From CAZPMO01 sp964587515 (GTDB taxonomy: Bacteria; Pseudomonadota; Alphaproteobacteria; MPNO01), in contig CAZPMO010000222.1 of NCBI GenBank assembly GCA_964587515.1, positions 1-7,204 of the forward strand: a stretch of DNA of 7,204 nt. Direction: 5' to 3'. Below are positions 5,078 to 7,204 of this stretch, piece by piece. The translations under genes were made by a program, and so were the position numbers. How positions within the stretch are numbered: the stretch's first letter is position 1; each line of letters begins with the position of its first letter. The notes under the pieces were generated by a model. The model was not told the origin of the DNA and made no database searches. It saw nothing but the letters and a program-made list of their open reading frames with translations.

Positions 5078-7204
5078 TCTCCCGCGGCCTCTTCGATGGC
5101 CTTCAACACGCGCGGCGGCGACATGGGCTGTTCGCGCAGCCGGATGCCGAGGGCGTCCTCGACCGCGTTGGAAATCGCCGCCATCGGCGGAATGATCGGC
5201 ACCTCGCCGATGCCGCGTACGCCGTAGGGATGGTTGGGGTTGGCGACCTCGACGATCACGGTGTCGATATAGGGCACGTCGGAGGCCACCGGCACCCGGT
5301 AATCAAGGAAGCCCGGGTTTTGCAGCCGTCCGTCCTCGCCGTAGATATATTCCTCGTTCAGCGCCCAGCCGATGCCCTGCACCGCGCCGCCCTGGAACTG
5401 CCCCTCCACATAAGCGGGATGGATCGCCTTGCCGGTGTCCTGCGCCACGGTGTAGCGCAGGATCTTGATGGCGCCGGTCTCGGTGTCGACCTCCACATCG
5501 ACGATATGGACGCCGAAGCCGGGTCCCGCGCCCTGGGCGTTGATCTCCGCGTGACCGGCGATGGCGCCGCCGTTCTTGCCCGCGACCCTCGCGATGTCGG
5601 CCAGCGTCAGCGGCTCGAACTCGCCGACATTGCTGCTCGCCGGACGCGCGTGGCCTTGCTCCCACACCACCCCGTCGGCGTCCACGTCCCACATCTGGGC
5701 GGCGCGCTCACGCAGCTTCTGCATCGCCTGGCGCGCGGCCTGCACCGACGCCATGCCGCTGGCGAAGGTGCCCCGGCTGCCCGCCGTGATGAAGTTGTAC
5801 CCCAGCGAGGACGTGTCGCCGATGATCGGGCGCACCTTGTCGACCTCGATGCCAAACTCCTCGGCCACCATCATCGCCATCGCGGCGCGATGGCCGCCGG
5901 CCACATCGATGGTGCCCAGCATCAGTGTTACGGTGCCGTCTTCGTTGACGTTCAGCGAGGTCGAGGTCTCGTTGCCGATATTGAACCAGAACCCGGTGGC
6001 GATGCCGCGCCCCTGGTTGAGGCCGAGCGGCGCCTTCAGATGTTCGTGATCGCGGACCTTTTCCAGCGTCTCGATATAGCCGATCGCGCCCAGTGTCGGG
6101 CCGTAATAGGTTTCGGTGCCTTCCTTGGCGGCGTTCGTCAGCCGGAACTCGATCGGGTCGATGTTGAGTGTCTTGGCCAGCTCGTCGATCACGCTTTCGA
6201 CGCCGAAGACGGAGATCGGCGCGCCCGGCGCGCGATAGGCCGCGACCTTGGGGCGGTTCACGGTCACGTCGTGGCCGATGACGCTGACGTTGTCAAGATC
6301 GTAGCGCGTGAAGGTGCACATGGAGGCCATCGGCACCGACGAGCCGGGAAAGGCGCCCGACTGGAAGTTTAGCTCGGCGTGGGCGGCGGTGATGCGGCCG
6401 TCCTTGGTGCAGCCCATCTTCACTTTCACGTTGGCGCCCGAGGTCGGACCGGTGGCGCGGAACACCTCGTCGCGGCTCATTACCATTTTTACCGGCCGAT
6501 TCGATTTGCGCGACAGCGCGATCGCCAGCGGCTCGTTATAGACGTTGTTCTTGCCGCCGAACCCGCCGCCAAGCTCGGTCGGGATCACGCGGATTTTGGA
6601 GATGTCCATCTCCAGCAGCTTCGCGCACTGGGCGCGGAACACGAAATGGCCCTGGGTCGCCGTCCACAGTTCGACCTGGCCGTCCTCGGTATAGCTCGCG
6701 ATGCAGGCCTGCGGCTCGATATAGCCCTGGTGCACCGGCTTGGTGTTGAACTCTCGCTCGATCACCAGATCGGCCGCCTTGAAACCCGCCTCCACGTCGC
6801 CGCGCGCGAATTGGAGACGCTTGGCGATATTGGACGGCTTTTCGGGCGGCGGCTCGACGCCCACCGTGATCTGATCCTCGTGCAGCAGCGGCGCGTCGGG
6901 CTGCATCGCCTCGACCACGTCGATGACATGCGGCAGGATCTCGTATTCGACCTTGATCAGGTTAACGGCCTTACGCGCGATCGCGTCGGAAGTGGCCGCG
7001 ACCGCCGCGACCGGGTGTCCGTCATAAAACACCTTCTCACGCGCCATCATGTTACGGGTCACGTCGCGGAAATTGATGGTCAGTTCGCCGGCGGCGGCGT
7101 ACTCGACCGGCATGTCCGGGAAATCGTCGCGCGTGACCACGGCCTTCACCCCGGCCAGCGCCTCCGCCGCCGAAACGTCGATGGAAATCACGCGGGCATG
7201 GGCG
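5074..7204 (-). CDS. Molybdopterin-binding large subunit of a xanthine dehydrogenase/aldehyde oxidase-type hydroxylase, 5' end missing
   Basis: The frame is open to the right edge, giving 709 visible codons; a GTG at 7189-7191 is an internal Val, since the codons before it read AHAR, part of the family's common HA(R/K)I.S.D phrase, so about 50-60 N-terminal residues are missing. Numbering from that Val: HQGYIEPQ (154-161), ELGGGFGGKN (206-215, cofactor loop), VAAYRAPGAP (316-325), GSRGTFASG (471-479), QDTGKAIHPAYVEGQ (584-598), and GVRGIGEVP (657-665) with the expected catalytic Glu663. The family hydroxylates aldehydes, purines or N-heterocycles using water, with Mo-molybdopterin here and separate [2Fe-2S] and FAD subunits, which would be expected to lie nearby outside the window. 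There is no AYRCSFR loop, so it is not a form-I CO dehydrogenase. Substrate cannot be assigned. It ends with TAA overlapping the hydroxylase stop. Confidence 0.9.
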   Translation of the reverse strand, partial: AHARVISIDVSAAEALAGVKAVVTRDDFPDMPVEYAAAGELTINFRDVTRNMMAREKVFYDGHPVAAVAATSDAIARKAVNLIKVEYEILPHVIDVVEAMQPDAPLLHEDQITVGVEPPPEKPSNIAKRLQFARGDVEAGFKAADLVIEREFNTKPVHQGYIEPQACIASYTEDGQVELWTATQGHFVFRAQCAKLLEMDISKIRVIPTELGGGFGGKNNVYNEPLAIALSRKSNRPVKMVMSRDEVFRATGPTSGANVKVKMGCTKDGRITAAHAELNFQSGAFPGSSVPMASMCTFTRYDLDNVSVIGHDVTVNRPKVAAYRAPGAPISVFGVESVIDELAKTLNIDPIEFRLTNAAKEGTETYYGPTLGAIGYIETLEKVRDHEHLKAPLGLNQGRGIATGFWFNIGNETSTSLNVNEDGTVTLMLGTIDVAGGHRAAMAMMVAEEFGIEVDKVRPIIGDTSSLGYNFITAGSRGTFASGMASVQAARQAMQKLRERAAQMWDVDADGVVWEQGHARPASSNVGEFEPLTLADIARVAGKNGGAIAGHAEINAQGAGPGFGVHIVDVEVDTETGAIKILRYTVAQDTGKAIHPAYVEGQFQGGAVQGIGWALNEEYIYGEDGRLQNPGFLDYRVPVASDVPYIDTVIVEVANPNHPYGVRGIGEVPIIPPMAAISNAVEDALGIRLREQPMSPPRVLKAIEEAAGD

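Noticed and set aside
5230..6372. Long plus-strand open frame opposite the molybdenum hydroxylase gene
   Set aside because: It is rich in Val/Asp/His/Arg and typical of antisense frames; the minus strand encodes a conserved enzyme throughout.
7189..7191. GTG as the start of the molybdenum hydroxylase subunit
   Set aside because: Codons upstream to the window edge continue the family sequence (AHAR), so this is an internal Val and the gene is cut by the edge.

Overview
The window is GC-rich, densely packed bacterial DNA. Strong third-position G/C bias, purine-rich Shine-Dalgarno sites and the gene families present (NitT/TauT-type solute-binding protein, MmgE/PrpD protein, HpaB-type flavin monooxygenase, molybdenum hydroxylase large subunit, caspase-like lipoprotein) suggest an alphaproteobacterium, perhaps Rhodospirillales- or Hyphomicrobiales-like. 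That placement is an inference; no rRNA or other phylogenetic marker is present.

Layout. At the left edge is the 3' end of a plus-strand ABC-transporter solute-binding protein gene (1-446). It converges, with a 4-bp overlap of the stop codons, on a minus-strand MmgE/PrpD gene (443-1798). Upstream of that gene on the same strand is a caspase-like lipoprotein gene (start at 3349). Its reading frame breaks near 1981-1996, so the conserved C-terminal segment of the caspase fold lies out of frame at 1876-1980. A 279-bp, relatively AT-rich divergent intergenic region (3350-3628) separates it from a plus-strand HpaB-family hydroxylase gene (3629-5077). That gene converges, again with a 4-bp TTAG stop overlap, on a minus-strand molybdenum hydroxylase large-subunit gene that runs off the right edge (5074-7204).

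How the genes may work together. The uptake protein, MmgE/PrpD enzyme, two-component flavin hydroxylase and molybdenum hydroxylase would suit import and oxidative breakdown of a small organic acid or aromatic/heterocyclic compound. Strands alternate, so this is a neighbourhood rather than one operon, and the substrate cannot be read from sequence. The caspase-like gene looks unrelated to metabolism: it encodes a predicted lipid-anchored periplasmic protein with an intact His/Cys pair, a distinct N-terminal domain and a damaged or frameshifted C-terminus. It is the most unusual element in the window. I see no tRNA, rRNA, CRISPR array, insertion sequence or integrase.
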